DNA of 64,000 bases. Origin: Geothrix limicola. Lineage in GTDB: Bacteria; Acidobacteriota; Holophagae; Holophagales; Holophagaceae. The notes under the pieces are model-generated. The model searched no databases. It was not told the DNA's origin and worked only from the letters and a program-made list of their open reading frames with translations. Within the stretch, counting starts at the first letter, position 1. Each line of letters opens with the position of its first letter. The position numbers were made by a program, and so were the translations under genes. This document shows positions 16,869 to 26,775 of this stretch, piece after piece. Location of the stretch: NCBI RefSeq assembly GCF_030268085.1, contig NZ_BSDE01000006.1:62491-126490 (forward strand), read 5' to 3'.

Positions 16869-19001
16869 TCAGATGTCGGAATCCAGGGGCCCCAGCTTCT
16901 GGGTCAGGGAACCCACGCCGCTGGCCAGCAGGGTGTGCTCGTAGATGCGCAGCTGGCTGCGCAGGGGCGGGTCCTGCGGATCGAGGCCGCGGCGGAGCAC
17001 CCCGCCGTCGGGCCCCAACACACGGCCCTTCAGAGTGTCGTGCAGCTGCAGCTCGACCATTTCCATGACCTGGGCCGCCAAAAGCGGATCCACCAGCGGG
17101 AAGGCCAGCTCCACGCGGCGGTCGAGGTTGCGCGGCATGAGGTCGGCGCTGGACAGCAGAGTTTCGGGATCGCCGTCGTTGGCGAAGTGGTAGATCCGCG
17201 CATGCTCGAGAAAGCGGTCGAGGATGGAAAGGGCGCGGATGTTTTCGGAAAGCCCGGGCACGCCGGGCCTCAGGCAGCAGGTGCCGCGCACGATGAGATC
17301 GACCTTCACGCCTTCGCGGCCGGCCTCGTAGAGCATCTGGATGAGCTGGGGATCCACCAGCGCGTTCATCTTGAGCACCATGCGGGCGGGTCGGCCCGCC
17401 CGGGCGTGGCCGATCTCGCGGGCGATGCGCTCCTTCAGGGCCTTCTTCATGTGCTGGGGCGCGAGAAGGATCCGGTGGAAACGGGGCGGCCGCGTGTAGC
17501 CCGTGAGCATGTTGAAGAGGTTCGAGAGGTCCTCGCCGAATTCGGGCCGGGCCGTGAGCAGGCCGATGTCCGAATAGAGGCGGCTCGTGCGCTCGTTGTA
17601 GTTGCCCGTGCCGAAGTGGCAGTAGCGCTTGATGCCCGCCGCCTCCTGGCGAACGACGAGACAGGCCTTGCAGTGGATCTTGTGGTTGGGCAGGCCGTAG
17701 ACCACGTGCACGCCGGTCTTTTCGAGGCGCCGGGCCCAGGCGATGTTGGCGGCCTCGTCGAAGCGGGCCCGCAGCTCCACGATGGCCGCCACCTGCTTGC
17801 CGCGCTCCGCGGCGCGCTCCAGGGCCGCGGCCACGGGGCTGCTGGCCGTCACGCGGTAGAGCGTCATCTTGATGGCGAGGACCTTCGGATCCTCCGCCGC
17901 CTCGCGCACGAAGCGCACGACGCTGTCGTCGAAGCTCTGGTAGGGGTGGTTCAGCAGGATGTCGTTGCGGGAGATGGCGTCGAAGATGTTGCCGACCTGA
18001 TCGAGCTGGGGCACGGGCAGGGGCGGCAGCGGCGTGTCCTTGAGATGGGGCAGGTCCAGGTGGCCGTAGAGCTGCATGAGGTCCGAGAAGGCCGTGAGCC
18101 CCTGGCAGGGGTAGAGGTCCTCGGGGCTCAGTTCCATCTCCTCGATGAGCATGTCCAGCACGGCGGAAGAGAGGCCGTGTTCGTACTGCAGGCGGACGAC
18201 GGCGCCGCGGCGACGGTCGCGCAGGCTCTCCTCCACGGTCTTTAGCAGATCCTCGGAAGGATCCTCTTCCACCGGCAGGTCGGAATCCCGGGTGACGCGG
18301 ATGGCGTGGCAGCTCCTCACGGTGTAGCCGAGGAAGAGCCGTGACAGGTGGTGCCGAACCACGTCCTCGAGCATGACGAAGGCGTGCGTGCCGGGCGCCG
18401 AGGGCACCCGCAGGAAGCGCGAGGCGAGGCCCGTGGGGACGTGGATGAAGGAGAGCTCCGAGGCGGGCAGGTCGCCGTCCAGCTGGTCCTCGTCGGGCTC
18501 CAGTTCCACCACCAGCACCAGGGCGCGGTTGCCCAGGCGGGGGAAGGGATGGCCCGTGTCCACGGCCAGGGGCGTGATGAGGGGCAGCAGGCTCTGTTCG
18601 AAGTAGTCCAGGGTAAAGGCGCGCTGGGCCTCGTCCAGACGCTTCGGATCCAGGATGCTGATGCCGGCGGCTTCCAGCTGGGGTTCCAGGATCGCGTGGA
18701 ACAGTTCGTGCTGCCGCGCGGAATAGGTGTGGATGCGGGAAGAGACCCGCTCCAGCAGCTGGCGGGGCGTCAGGCCGTCGGGGCCGGGCTGGGTGATGCC
18801 GGCATCGATCTGCCGCCAGATGCCCGCCACCCGCACCATGAAGAACTCGTCCCAGTTGTTGGAGACGATGCTGAGGAACTTCACCCGCTCCAGCAGGGGC
18901 ACGGTGGCATCCTCGGCCTCCTCCATCACCCGGGCATTGAAATCCAGCCAGCTCAACTCGCGGTTGAGCAGCTCCTCGGGACGGGGGATGGGATGGAACA
19001 C
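16869..19001 (-). CDS. ppk1: Polyphosphate kinase 1
   Basis: 710 aa from GTG 19001 (CAGAGGTC upstream), the usual PPK1 length. It has an N-terminal domain (RELSWLDFNARVMEEA), head domain, and two C-terminal PLD-like catalytic domains with the autophosphorylated histidine region YGLPNHKIHCK and HFGTGNYNERTSRLYSD. It polymerises the gamma phosphate of ATP into polyphosphate at the membrane. It neighbours the PhnD-like sensor module, hinting at phosphate-linked control. Confidence 0.96.
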   Translation of the reverse strand: MFHPIPRPEELLNRELSWLDFNARVMEEAEDATVPLLERVKFLSIVSNNWDEFFMVRVAGIWRQIDAGITQPGPDGLTPRQLLERVSSRIHTYSARQHELFHAILEPQLEAAGISILDPKRLDEAQRAFTLDYFEQSLLPLITPLAVDTGHPFPRLGNRALVLVVELEPDEDQLDGDLPASELSFIHVPTGLASRFLRVPSAPGTHAFVMLEDVVRHHLSRLFLGYTVRSCHAIRVTRDSDLPVEEDPSEDLLKTVEESLRDRRRGAVVRLQYEHGLSSAVLDMLIEEMELSPEDLYPCQGLTAFSDLMQLYGHLDLPHLKDTPLPPLPVPQLDQVGNIFDAISRNDILLNHPYQSFDDSVVRFVREAAEDPKVLAIKMTLYRVTASSPVAAALERAAERGKQVAAIVELRARFDEAANIAWARRLEKTGVHVVYGLPNHKIHCKACLVVRQEAAGIKRYCHFGTGNYNERTSRLYSDIGLLTARPEFGEDLSNLFNMLTGYTRPPRFHRILLAPQHMKKALKERIAREIGHARAGRPARMVLKMNALVDPQLIQMLYEAGREGVKVDLIVRGTCCLRPGVPGLSENIRALSILDRFLEHARIYHFANDGDPETLLSSADLMPRNLDRRVELAFPLVDPLLAAQVMEMVELQLHDTLKGRVLGPDGGVLRRGLDPQDPPLRSQLRIYEHTLLASGVGSLTQKLGPLDSDI

Positions 19002-19216
19002 GGGTGACCTCTGGGCTAAGAGCTTAATGCCCACGTGTAACAGACTGATGGTACAGGCGATGGATTGTCAGACCCGAAGAACTTCCTTTGTTTTCGAGGC
19101 TTTTTCGGGCAGAATCGATGGTTCGGCCCTCCACCGGGAGGCCCCGAGCGGTCCGCCCGGACCCATCCCAACGAGAGGGCAGCCGCCCAAGAGGCGCTGC
19201 CAGGTAGGAGGAAGAA

Positions 19217-19855
19217 ATGTCCCAGGAAGTCCTGATCGTCCCCAAGCGCGACGCCTTCGGCAAGGCCGCCATCCGCGAGCTCAAGAAGAGCGGCATGATC
19301 CCCGCCGTCGTCTACGGCCTCAATGAGCCCCCCGTCGCCATCGCCATCAGCCCCAAGGCCGTGGCGCGCGTGCTCGCCAGCGACACCGGCATGAACTCCG
19401 TGATGTTCCTGCAGCGTGAAGGCACCGACATCAAGCGCCACGTCATCATCAAGGACCTGCAGCGCGATCCCATCACCAGCCGCCTGCGCCACGTCGACTT
19501 CATGCGCGTGGACATGACCCTCAAGGTCCGCGTCAAGGTTCCCGTCCGCCTGAACGGCACATCCGTCGGCGTGAAGAGCCAGGGTGGCGTGCTTGACTTC
19601 GCCCACCGCGAGATCGAGGTCGAATGCCTGCCCAGCATCATCCCCAGCCACATCGACGTGGACATCACCAACCTGGCCGTGGGTGACAGCGTCCGCTTCG
19701 AGCAGCTGTCCCTGGCCCCCAACGTCGTCTTCACCGGCGATGCTCACCAGGTCGTCTGCTCCGTGCGCGGCAAGGCCGCCGAGGAAGAGGCTGCCGCCAC
19801 TCCCGCCGCCGAGCCCGAAGTGGTCAAGAAGGGCAAGAAAGACGAGAAGAAGTAG
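19217..19855 (+). CDS. rplY: 50S ribosomal protein bL25, CTC form
   Basis: 212 aa: an N-terminal 5S-rRNA-binding L25 domain (LKKSGMIPAVVYG, HVIIKDLQRDPITSRLRHVDF) plus the C-terminal TL5/CTC extension (VRVKVPVRLNGTSVGVKSQG) and a charged lysine-rich tail. Binds 5S rRNA in the large subunit. GGAGGAAG precedes the ATG. It pairs with pth downstream, a common arrangement, though a hairpin lies between them. Confidence 0.96.
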   Translation: MSQEVLIVPKRDAFGKAAIRELKKSGMIPAVVYGLNEPPVAIAISPKAVARVLASDTGMNSVMFLQREGTDIKRHVIIKDLQRDPITSRLRHVDFMRVDMTLKVRVKVPVRLNGTSVGVKSQGGVLDFAHREIEVECLPSIIPSHIDVDITNLAVGDSVRFEQLSLAPNVVFTGDAHQVVCSVRGKAAEEEAAATPAAEPEVVKKGKKDEKK

Positions 19856-19880
19856 TTCCTTGGTCTTGATTGCATCTGTG

Positions 19881-19910
19881 CGACAAACGCGGCTTCGGCC
19901 GCGTTTGTCG
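19881..19910 (+). terminator. Hairpin after rplY
   Basis: A perfect 13-bp stem with a TTCG tetraloop (19881-19893 and 19898-19910), followed by a second hairpin CGCGCGAGC-GAA-GCTCGCGCG (19915-19935). There is only a short T run, so it may act as an attenuating or processing structure between rplY and pth. Confidence 0.65.
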
Positions 19911-19950
19911 TTATCGCGCGAGCGAAGCTCGCGCGCATGGGACTGAATCC

Positions 19951-20520
19951 ATGTGGACGCTCGTACCCCTCGGGAATCCCGGCCCTGAATACCAGGACAC
20001 CCGCCACAACCTGGGCCGCCTCCTGCTCCAGCGCTGGATGGCGGACCGGAACCTCGCGCCCGCCCCCAGGAAGCGCTTCCCCTCGGGCTCGCTCTACCCG
20101 CTGTCGGAGCACCTGCAGGCCCTCGTGCCCAGCACGTACATGAACCTGTCGGGCGAGGCCTGCGCCCAGGCCGCGGCGGCGGGCCTCTACCCCCGGCGCA
20201 TGGTGCTGCTCTACGACGACAAGGACCTGCCCCTGGGCCTGGGCCGCTTCCGCCTGGATGGCTCGGACGGCGGCCACAACGGCCTGCGCTCGGTATTCGG
20301 CTGCCTGGATACCCAGGACGTCGCCCGGCTGCGGCTCGGCATCGGCCCCTTCCAGCGGCCCCTGGTGGACTTCGTGCTGGAGCCCTGGACCGATCCCGAG
20401 TGGGAGCGCATCGACGCCCTGGACAAGCCCTTCGCCCGCTTCCTCGAGCTGCTGGGCGCCACCGAGGACCTGGGCACCCTGGCGAACCAGGTGAACCCGG
20501 CGGAGTTCTGGGGCGCATGA
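19951..20520 (+). CDS. pth: Peptidyl-tRNA hydrolase
   Basis: 189 aa. It releases tRNA from stalled peptidyl-tRNA. Family motifs: LGNPGPEYQDTRHNLG with the catalytic His, PSTYMNLSGEA, DDKDLPLG with the Asp, and GSDGGHNGLRS. The ATG at 19951 gives the normal N-terminus. It follows rplY by about 95 bp, with hairpins in between. Confidence 0.95.
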   Translation: MWTLVPLGNPGPEYQDTRHNLGRLLLQRWMADRNLAPAPRKRFPSGSLYPLSEHLQALVPSTYMNLSGEACAQAAAAGLYPRRMVLLYDDKDLPLGLGRFRLDGSDGGHNGLRSVFGCLDTQDVARLRLGIGPFQRPLVDFVLEPWTDPEWERIDALDKPFARFLELLGATEDLGTLANQVNPAEFWGA

Positions 20521-20550
20521 ACGCAGACTTTCCGTTGATCTTCCTGGCTT

Positions 20551-20588
20551 TTCGCGCGAAACTATCCGTTCGCGTCCTCCGTTGGAGG
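20551..20588 (+). promoter_or_regulatory. Leader of rpsF-rpsR with palindrome and hairpin
   Basis: The upstream region of rpsF contains the 12-bp palindrome TTTCGCGCGAAA (20551-20562) and a hairpin CCTCC-GTT-GGAGG (20576-20588). Autoregulatory S6:S18 leaders are known for this operon in many bacteria; whether this is one cannot be decided by eye. Confidence 0.3.
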
Positions 20589-20642
20589 GCTCTTCCTTGC
20601 TCCCTGGAACCATAGGGGGCTTCACATCCACAAGGAGGAATG

Positions 20643-21032
20643 ATGCGTCGATACGAGACCATCTTCATCGCCTCCCCCACGCTGACCGACGAGCAGAGCG
20701 ATGAGCTCGTCAAGCAGTTCGAGGGGATCATTGCCGAGCAGGGTGGCGAACTGCTCAAGACCGACAAGTGGGGCCGCAAGAAGCTGGCCTACGAAGTCCA
20801 GAAGTTCAGCGAAGGCTACTACACGCTCTTCGAAATGAACGCCGGCCCCGATCTCATCCACGAGCTCGAGCGTCGCTTCCGCAACAACGACGCCGTGATC
20901 AAGTACCTGAGCGTGCGCATGGACGAGGCCGAGAAGGCCGCCGGCCGCACCAAGCAGCGCATCGAGCGCGAGGCCAAGCGCAAGGCCCAGGCTGGAATCA
21001 AGGAACGTTCCGCTGAAGAGGTGATGGGATGA
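20643..21032 (+). CDS. rpsF: 30S ribosomal protein bS6
   Basis: 129 aa with the S6 ferredoxin-like fold: [36 protein letters not shown], and [16 protein letters not shown]. Of the two adjacent ATGs, 20643 has the better spacing from AAGGAGGA. The C-terminal tail is lysine/arginine rich. It overlaps rpsR by 4 bp (ATGA). Confidence 0.96.
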   Translation: MRRYETIFIASPTLTDEQSDELVKQFEGIIAEQGGELLKTDKWGRKKLAYEVQKFSEGYYTLFEMNAGPDLIHELERRFRNNDAVIKYLSVRMDEAEKAAGRTKQRIEREAKRKAQAGIKERSAEEVMG

Positions 21033-21295
21033 AGCGCCGCGCCGATGCCAAGAAGGGCAAGCCCAAGAAGAAGAAGGCTTTTGGGGGACGACGCGCGAAG
21101 TTCTGCAAGTTCTGCGTCGAGAAGTCCCTCATGATCGACTACAAGGACGTGAAGACCCTCCAGGCCTTCACCCCCGAGCGCGGCAAGGTGCTGCCCCGCC
21201 GCACCAGCGGTGTCTGCGCCATCCACCAGCGCGAGCTCGTGGAAGCGATCAAGCGGGCGCGCAACATCGCGCTGCTGCCTTTCGCCACGGACTAG
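21029..21295 (+). CDS. rpsR: 30S ribosomal protein bS18
   Basis: 88 aa, basic. [20 protein letters not shown] is the S18 core and retains the zinc-type cysteines of the C+ form; [20 protein letters not shown] follows. Forms a heterodimer with bS6 on the platform of the small subunit. Translationally coupled to rpsF and followed by a terminator. Confidence 0.96.
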   Translation: MKRRADAKKGKPKKKKAFGGRRAKFCKFCVEKSLMIDYKDVKTLQAFTPERGKVLPRRTSGVCAIHQRELVEAIKRARNIALLPFATD

Positions 21296-21322
21296 TCGTT
21301 CTCTTCGTCCCTGACGAATGTT

Positions 21323-21346
21323 GAAGGCCGCCTCCGGGCGGCCTTC
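21323..21346 (+). terminator. Terminator of rpsF-rpsR
   Basis: A perfect 10-bp stem GAAGGCCGCC/GGCGGCCTTC with a TCCG loop, followed by a T/G-rich tail. Confidence 0.75.
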
Positions 21347-21490
21347 GTGTTGTTGATCCTGCCAACAATCAACTCCGTGGCCCCCGGGGTCGAAAAGCAG
21401 GCACCCACATCCGTCTGACCCTCATCGCGACTGGATACACGAAGGGAGGCTCCCCTGACCGTTCCCAGCACCGGCAAGGACCCCGCGGTC

Positions 21491-23500
21491 GTGCTTTGCG
21501 TGGACGATGATGCCGCGTCCCGCACGCTGCTGTTGCGCATCCTCGAGCAGCGCTTCGCCAGGGTGCTGGCCGCGAAGGATGGCGCCGAGGGGTTGGACCT
21601 CTTCCGGCGGCACGGCCCGGCCTTTGTCATCACGGACATCCAGATGCCGGTCATGGACGGCATTGCCATGGCCCGCGCCATCAAGGCCGAGGCGCCCGCC
21701 ACGCACATCATCATCACGACCTCCTTCGGCGACGCGGAGCTGATCCTTTCGGCCGTCGACGTCGGCATCGTCGATTACGTCGTGAAGCCGGTCTCGGCCG
21801 AGCGGCTCGATGCCTCCCTCGACAAGTGCCTCCGGATCGCCACCCTCGAGCGGCGCCTTCGCCTCGAGAAGGTCCGGACCGAAAGCATTCTGGAAAGCAT
21901 CGGCGATGCCTTCTTCGCCTTGGACAAGGATTGGCGCTTCACCTACGTCAACCACAGGGCCGAGGATCATTTCCGGATGCGGCGGACCGAACTCCTCGGA
22001 AGAGGCTTCCAGGAAGTGTGGAAGGGCCCCCAGGACACCCAGCAGGCCTTCGAGGAGGCCATGAGATCCCAGGAGAAGCGATCCGTCGAGCAGTTCTCGG
22101 AGTCGCTCGGGATCTGGCACGAGGTCAGCATCTTCCCCTTGGACGGGGGGATTTCTGTCTACCTCCGGGACGTCACCGAAAGGAAGCGGCACGAAGACGA
22201 AATCCGCTTCCTCGCCTTCTACGATCCGCTCACGGAGCTGCCGAACCGCACCCTGCTGAAGGAGCGCCTGGCGAGCGCCATCACGCGCTGCAAACGGAGC
22301 GGGCAGCGTGGGGCCGTGCTCTTCCTCGATCTGGACCGCTTCAAGAACATCAACGATTCCCTCGGCCACGAGGTCGGCGACCTGATCCTCAAGGAGGTGG
22401 CCCAGCGGCTCCGCACCACCCTGCGGGATTCGGACACGGTGGCGCGGCTGGGGGGCGATGAATTCATCATCCTCCTGGAGGAGTTCAGTCACCCCGAGAA
22501 CATCCACTCCATCACGCACCGGTTGCTCTTCTCCCTGGCGCAGGAGATCGCCCTGCAGGGCTATTCCCTCCACATCACCTGCAGCATCGGGATCAGCTTC
22601 TTCCCGACGGACGGAGAGACCGTGGAGGATCTGCTGAAGGCCTCGGATACCGCGATGTACTTCAGCAAGAGCAAGGGACGGAACACCTATCAGTTCTATT
22701 CCGCCGACATGAACAGCAAGACGCTGCGCTATCTCGAGATGGAGAACGCGCTGCGAAAATCCATCCAGAATCAGGATTTCCTGCTGCACTTCCAGCCCCA
22801 GGTCGATCTGCGCACCCGCGCCGTGATCGGCTTCGAGGCCCTCGTGCGCTGGCGCCACCCGGAGCTGGGGCTGGTTCCCCCCGACGAGTTCATTCCCCTG
22901 GCCGAGGAGACAGGCCTCATCCTCCTCCTGGGCGACTGGGTGCTGGAATCCGCCTGCCGGCAGGCGCGCGCCTGGCTGGACCGCCACACCACCCCGCTTC
23001 ACGTGGCGGTGAACCTTTCCAGCCGCCAGTTTTGGCAGGGCGATCTGGTGGATTCCATCGCGAGCGGGCTGACGCGCTCGGGTCTACCCGCACAGCACCT
23101 GGAGCTGGAGATCACCGAAAGCATGGTGATGCGCGAGGCCGACGTGGCCATCGGCAAGATGCGGGAGCTGGCGGACATGGGCGTCCGGCTTTCCATCGAT
23201 GATTTCGGCACGGGCTACAGCTCCCTGGCCGCCCTCAGGCAGTTCCCCATCCACACCCTCAAGATCGACAAGTCCTTCGTCCGGGAAGTCACCACCAACG
23301 CCAACGACGCCGCGATCGCCGCCTCCATCGTCGCGCTGGCGCACACCATGAACCTGCTCGTGGTGGCCGAAGGCATCGAAGGCGAGGAGCAGGCGGCCTT
23401 CCTCCTCGGGAAGGGCTGCGAGATCGGCCAGGGCTACCTGTTCGGGAAACCCATGCCCTCGCATGAAGCCGAGGTCATGCTCTGCGGGCCGCAGAGCTAG
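21491..23500 (+). CDS. Response regulator with PAS, GGDEF and EAL domains
   Basis: 669 aa from GTG 21491. Receiver with Asp49 (VITDIQMP) and DDD at the N-terminus, PAS at about 125-230, GGDEF with intact GGDEF at 321-325, and EAL with intact EAL at 449-451 plus DDFGTGYSSL and LKIDKSF. Both cyclic-di-GMP synthesis and hydrolysis are possible. The only strong Shine-Dalgarno sequence (AAGGGAGG, 21442-21449) sits 5 nt before an in-frame CTG at 21455, which would add 12 residues; CTG initiation is possible. It could be the output of the neighbouring hybrid kinases, which lack their own. Confidence 0.93.
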   Translation: MLCVDDDAASRTLLLRILEQRFARVLAAKDGAEGLDLFRRHGPAFVITDIQMPVMDGIAMARAIKAEAPATHIIITTSFGDAELILSAVDVGIVDYVVKPVSAERLDASLDKCLRIATLERRLRLEKVRTESILESIGDAFFALDKDWRFTYVNHRAEDHFRMRRTELLGRGFQEVWKGPQDTQQAFEEAMRSQEKRSVEQFSESLGIWHEVSIFPLDGGISVYLRDVTERKRHEDEIRFLAFYDPLTELPNRTLLKERLASAITRCKRSGQRGAVLFLDLDRFKNINDSLGHEVGDLILKEVAQRLRTTLRDSDTVARLGGDEFIILLEEFSHPENIHSITHRLLFSLAQEIALQGYSLHITCSIGISFFPTDGETVEDLLKASDTAMYFSKSKGRNTYQFYSADMNSKTLRYLEMENALRKSIQNQDFLLHFQPQVDLRTRAVIGFEALVRWRHPELGLVPPDEFIPLAEETGLILLLGDWVLESACRQARAWLDRHTTPLHVAVNLSSRQFWQGDLVDSIASGLTRSGLPAQHLELEITESMVMREADVAIGKMRELADMGVRLSIDDFGTGYSSLAALRQFPIHTLKIDKSFVREVTTNANDAAIAASIVALAHTMNLLVVAEGIEGEEQAAFLLGKGCEIGQGYLFGKPMPSHEAEVMLCGPQS

Positions 23501-23518
23501 GATCTGCCCCTGGGAGGA

Positions 23519-25765
23519 TCAAAGGTCGTGCAGGTGGCGCAGGAGGTCATTCCGGTCGAAGGGCTTGGCCAGCAGCGTGACGCGCGGGTAGGCCTCGATG
23601 AGGGCCAGGGCGGCCTGATCCACCTGGCCCGTGGCGAGCAGGATGGGCACCTCGGGCCTCAGGGCGCGAAGCCGCGGCAGCGTTCCGGCCCCGCTCAGGC
23701 CCGGCATGTTCATGTCGAGGATCACCAGGTCGGGACGCGCGCCACTCTCCAGTTCGGCCAGGGCCGCTTCGCCGCTGGGTGCCGCCAGGGCCGCGTGGCC
23801 GAGGGATTCCAGAAGGGCCTGGGTGGAGGCCCGCACCAGATCGTCATCATCCACGAGCAGGACGGACAGGGCCTGGGAGGGCCCCGTCCCCCCCTCCGGC
23901 AGGGCACCGGTTTCGTTCCGCGAGGGTTCCGCGGCGGGGAAACGCAGGCTCACGCGCGTCCCCAGCCCGGGCTCGCTTTGGATCTCCATCTGGCCATGGT
24001 GAGCGTTCACCGTGCTGTAGACCATGGAGAGGCCCAGGCCCGTGCCTTTGCCCGCGGGCTTGGTGGTGAAGAAGGGATCCAGCGCCTTCTTCAGAACGTC
24101 CTCGGGCATGCCGCAGCCCGTGTCCCCCACTTCGATTTCGATCCAGCCGGAGTCGAGGTTCCGGGTGCGCAGGGTGAGGGTGCCCCGGTCCGGCATGGCG
24201 TCCACGGCATTCACACAGAGGTTCATCAGGGCGTGGGAGAGCGCGCTGGCATCGCCCCGGATGGGACGGAGAGCCGGATCCAGGGTCATCTCCAGGCGAA
24301 CCTTGGCGAGGGTGGTGCGCTCCAGCAGGCTGGTCTCCTCCCGCAGGATGGTGTTCATGTCGAGTTCCTGCTCTTCGGCGGGGTTCTGGCGCGCGAAGCT
24401 CAGCAGACTCTTCACCATCTTCCCGCCGCGCTCCGCGGCCTTGATGATCGTCTCGAAGGCGCGCCGGGTGGGGCTCCCCGGGGGCTGGTGCTCCCCGTGG
24501 GCGGAGGCCAGTCCGAGGATGGCGCCCAGCACATTGTTCATGTCGTGGGCGACGCCCCCCGCGAGGCTGCCCAGGCTTTCCATCTTCTGGGTCTGTTGCA
24601 GCTGGGCCTGGAGCCTGGCCCGCTCGGATTCGGCCCGCCGGCGGTCGGTGATGTCTTCCGCGATGCCCAGCAGATAGCGGGGCGTGCCCTGGGCGTCCAG
24701 GAGGGGGATCTTGCGGGTGTGGAGCAGACGCTCGCCACGCGACCTGGTCTGGATGCGCTCCAGCGGGATGTCCAGGAGCCGCTTCTCCGCCAGGACCGCC
24801 CGATCCTTGGCCCCGAAAAAGGCCGCCTGGTCCGGCGGGAAGAAATCAGAGTCACTCTTGCCGATCATCTCTTCGCGGGGCCGACCGAGCAGTTCCTCGC
24901 CGGCCTTGTTGAGCCGCACGTAGCGGAGGTCCCGGGCATCCTTGACGAAGAGGATGATCGGCAGGTTCTCCAGGATGGCATCGAGGAATTCCCGGCTTTC
25001 CCGCAGCTCGGTCTGGTTCGCGGCGATCTGGTCGAGCAGCTGGTCGAAGGCTCCCCCCAGGCGGGAAAGCTCGTCCCCTCCTTCAAGCCCCGAACGGGCC
25101 TTCAGGTCCCCGCCTTCGATCAGGCCCATGGTGTGGAGCAGGCGGTCCACCTTGCGGGTGATCAGCGCATCCAGCAGCAGGAACAGGAGGACCGCCGCGA
25201 GCAGCCAGAGACCCACGATCCAGGCGGCCTGGATCCGCATCTGATGGCGCGCCTGGGCGAAGGTGAGCGATAGATCGTAGGCCACGAAGAGCCGGCCCCG
25301 GTGCTGGGCCCGCAGGGATCCCGAGCCCACCCCGAGATCGATGGGGAAGGCGCCGATCAGCCGCGTGTCGGCCACGGGATGAAGGCGGCCCGGATCGGTA
25401 GGGGCTGGAGACACCTTCGCATCGCGAAATCCCTCCAGGGCTTCGGCCGGGCTTCCGATCCACTGGCGCTCGGTGGAAAACCGCACCTTGTCTTCCGGAT
25501 CGACCAGCACCATGGCCTCGACGCGAGGATCCAATGCGGCCTCCATGAAGCGCCGCTCCGCCAGTTCCCAATCACCGCGAGCGGCGAGGTCTGACAGGGA
25601 ATTCCGCAGGACGAAGGTCTGTACCTCCAGGCTCTCGGCAGTCTGGGTCCGAACGAGGGCCATTTCCTGCCGGAGGTAGAGGGACATGAACAGGAGGGAA
25701 CTGGCCACGGCCATCCCCCCCAGGAGCAGGGGGACGATCAGGCGGAGGCGGAAGGAGGCGCTCAT
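23519..25765 (-). CDS. Hybrid sensor histidine kinase partnered with an SsuA/NitT-like binding protein
   Basis: 748 aa. TM helices at about 8-30 and 181-200 enclose a periplasmic domain; HAMP-like segment, one PAS (about 262-372), HisKA with His407 (GGVAHDMNN), HATPase ([28 protein letters not shown]) and a C-terminal receiver ([12 protein letters not shown]). The start overlaps the upstream lipoprotein stop by 4 bp. The kinase core and receiver closely resemble the kinase at 13150-15819, so the two modules are paralogous with different sensing partners. Confidence 0.92.
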   Translation of the reverse strand: MSASFRLRLIVPLLLGGMAVASSLLFMSLYLRQEMALVRTQTAESLEVQTFVLRNSLSDLAARGDWELAERRFMEAALDPRVEAMVLVDPEDKVRFSTERQWIGSPAEALEGFRDAKVSPAPTDPGRLHPVADTRLIGAFPIDLGVGSGSLRAQHRGRLFVAYDLSLTFAQARHQMRIQAAWIVGLWLLAAVLLFLLLDALITRKVDRLLHTMGLIEGGDLKARSGLEGGDELSRLGGAFDQLLDQIAANQTELRESREFLDAILENLPIILFVKDARDLRYVRLNKAGEELLGRPREEMIGKSDSDFFPPDQAAFFGAKDRAVLAEKRLLDIPLERIQTRSRGERLLHTRKIPLLDAQGTPRYLLGIAEDITDRRRAESERARLQAQLQQTQKMESLGSLAGGVAHDMNNVLGAILGLASAHGEHQPPGSPTRRAFETIIKAAERGGKMVKSLLSFARQNPAEEQELDMNTILREETSLLERTTLAKVRLEMTLDPALRPIRGDASALSHALMNLCVNAVDAMPDRGTLTLRTRNLDSGWIEIEVGDTGCGMPEDVLKKALDPFFTTKPAGKGTGLGLSMVYSTVNAHHGQMEIQSEPGLGTRVSLRFPAAEPSRNETGALPEGGTGPSQALSVLLVDDDDLVRASTQALLESLGHAALAAPSGEAALAELESGARPDLVILDMNMPGLSGAGTLPRLRALRPEVPILLATGQVDQAALALIEAYPRVTLLAKPFDRNDLLRHLHDL

Positions 25766-26703
25766 GGGCGGCCCGGTCCCGGAAAGAGGCGTGCCGGATC
25801 CACCGGACGCCGCAGCAGCCCCTTCTTGAGCATGAGGTCCGCCAGGCGGCGAGCGGGAGGCAGCAGCTCTCCGCCCCGCATCCGCGCCTCGGCGCGCGCA
25901 TCCGGAAAGGCCAGTCCATCTAGCGTCCGAAGGAAGGCCTCGGGTTCCTGCCCTTCGCGCGGCGCCATCCGCCGGGCGGCCTCCCGGGGTTGGGCGCGAA
26001 GGTAGGCCAGGGCCCTGAACCAGGCCTCCCTCAGCTGGGCCACGGCCTCCGGACGCTGCCGGGCCACGCTGCCGCGAACCACCAGCACGTCGAAAATCTC
26101 ATTCGGAATCTGGCTGCTGTCGAACAGGATCCTCGCCCCCTCCCCCAGGAGCCGCGTCCGTACCGGTTCCAGGGTCACGAGCGCATCGACCGTCCCGTTC
26201 CGGTAGGCCGCCACATGGGCCCCCTCGCTCAGGGGCACCACGTGGATGTCCTCAGGCCCGAGGCCGGCCTTGTCCAGGGCGCGACTGAGAAGGTAGGCGC
26301 CCACCGCTGACGTCTCCAGGCCCACGCGCCGCCCCTTCAGATCGGCCAGGGTGTGGACCTTGGGTCCCCCCAAAAGGACGTCGGCCCCGTGGGACACATC
26401 CATCACGAGCACGACCTGGAGATCCACCCCGTCCTGGAGCACCGTGAAGGCCTCATCCAGCGTCATCGCCGCCGCGGACACCCGGCCGGACTGGAAAGCT
26501 CGGATGCAGTCGCTGGTGGTGGGCATCTGCAGCAGCCGGCAGGTCTTGGCGTCCAGCGCCCCCAGTTGCCGCGCCAGGAAGAGGGGTTCGTAGCCGGGCC
26601 AGACGCAGGTGGCCACCTGGAGGGGCGGTTCGGGAGGTCGCCCGCAACCAGTCGACAGGACCAGCAGCCAGGTCAGACAGAGCAGGCGCAGGGGGCGGAT
26701 CAT
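25762..26703 (-). CDS. SsuA/NitT/TauT-like solute-binding lipoprotein, sensor partner
   Basis: About 313 aa from ATG 26703, which places the lipobox (LLVLSTGCGR) at the normal distance. ABC-type sulfonate/nitrate/thiamine-precursor-binding fold: VWPGYEPLFLARQLG, FQSGRVSAAAMTLDEA, LKGRRVGLETSAVGAYLLSRAL and NGTVDALVTLEPVR. No permease or ATPase gene is adjacent; the downstream gene is a hybrid kinase with ATGA overlap. A sensory role is inferred. Ligand not predictable. Confidence 0.85.
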   Translation of the reverse strand: MIRPLRLLCLTWLLVLSTGCGRPPEPPLQVATCVWPGYEPLFLARQLGALDAKTCRLLQMPTTSDCIRAFQSGRVSAAAMTLDEAFTVLQDGVDLQVVLVMDVSHGADVLLGGPKVHTLADLKGRRVGLETSAVGAYLLSRALDKAGLGPEDIHVVPLSEGAHVAAYRNGTVDALVTLEPVRTRLLGEGARILFDSSQIPNEIFDVLVVRGSVARQRPEAVAQLREAWFRALAYLRAQPREAARRMAPREGQEPEAFLRTLDGLAFPDARAEARMRGGELLPPARRLADLMLKKGLLRRPVDPARLFPGPGRP

Positions 26704-26775
26704 GGGGATGGAATCCGAATTCCGAATACCCCACTCCCTTCGGCCATCGATGGGCAGAAGCGTAATTCCACTCAA

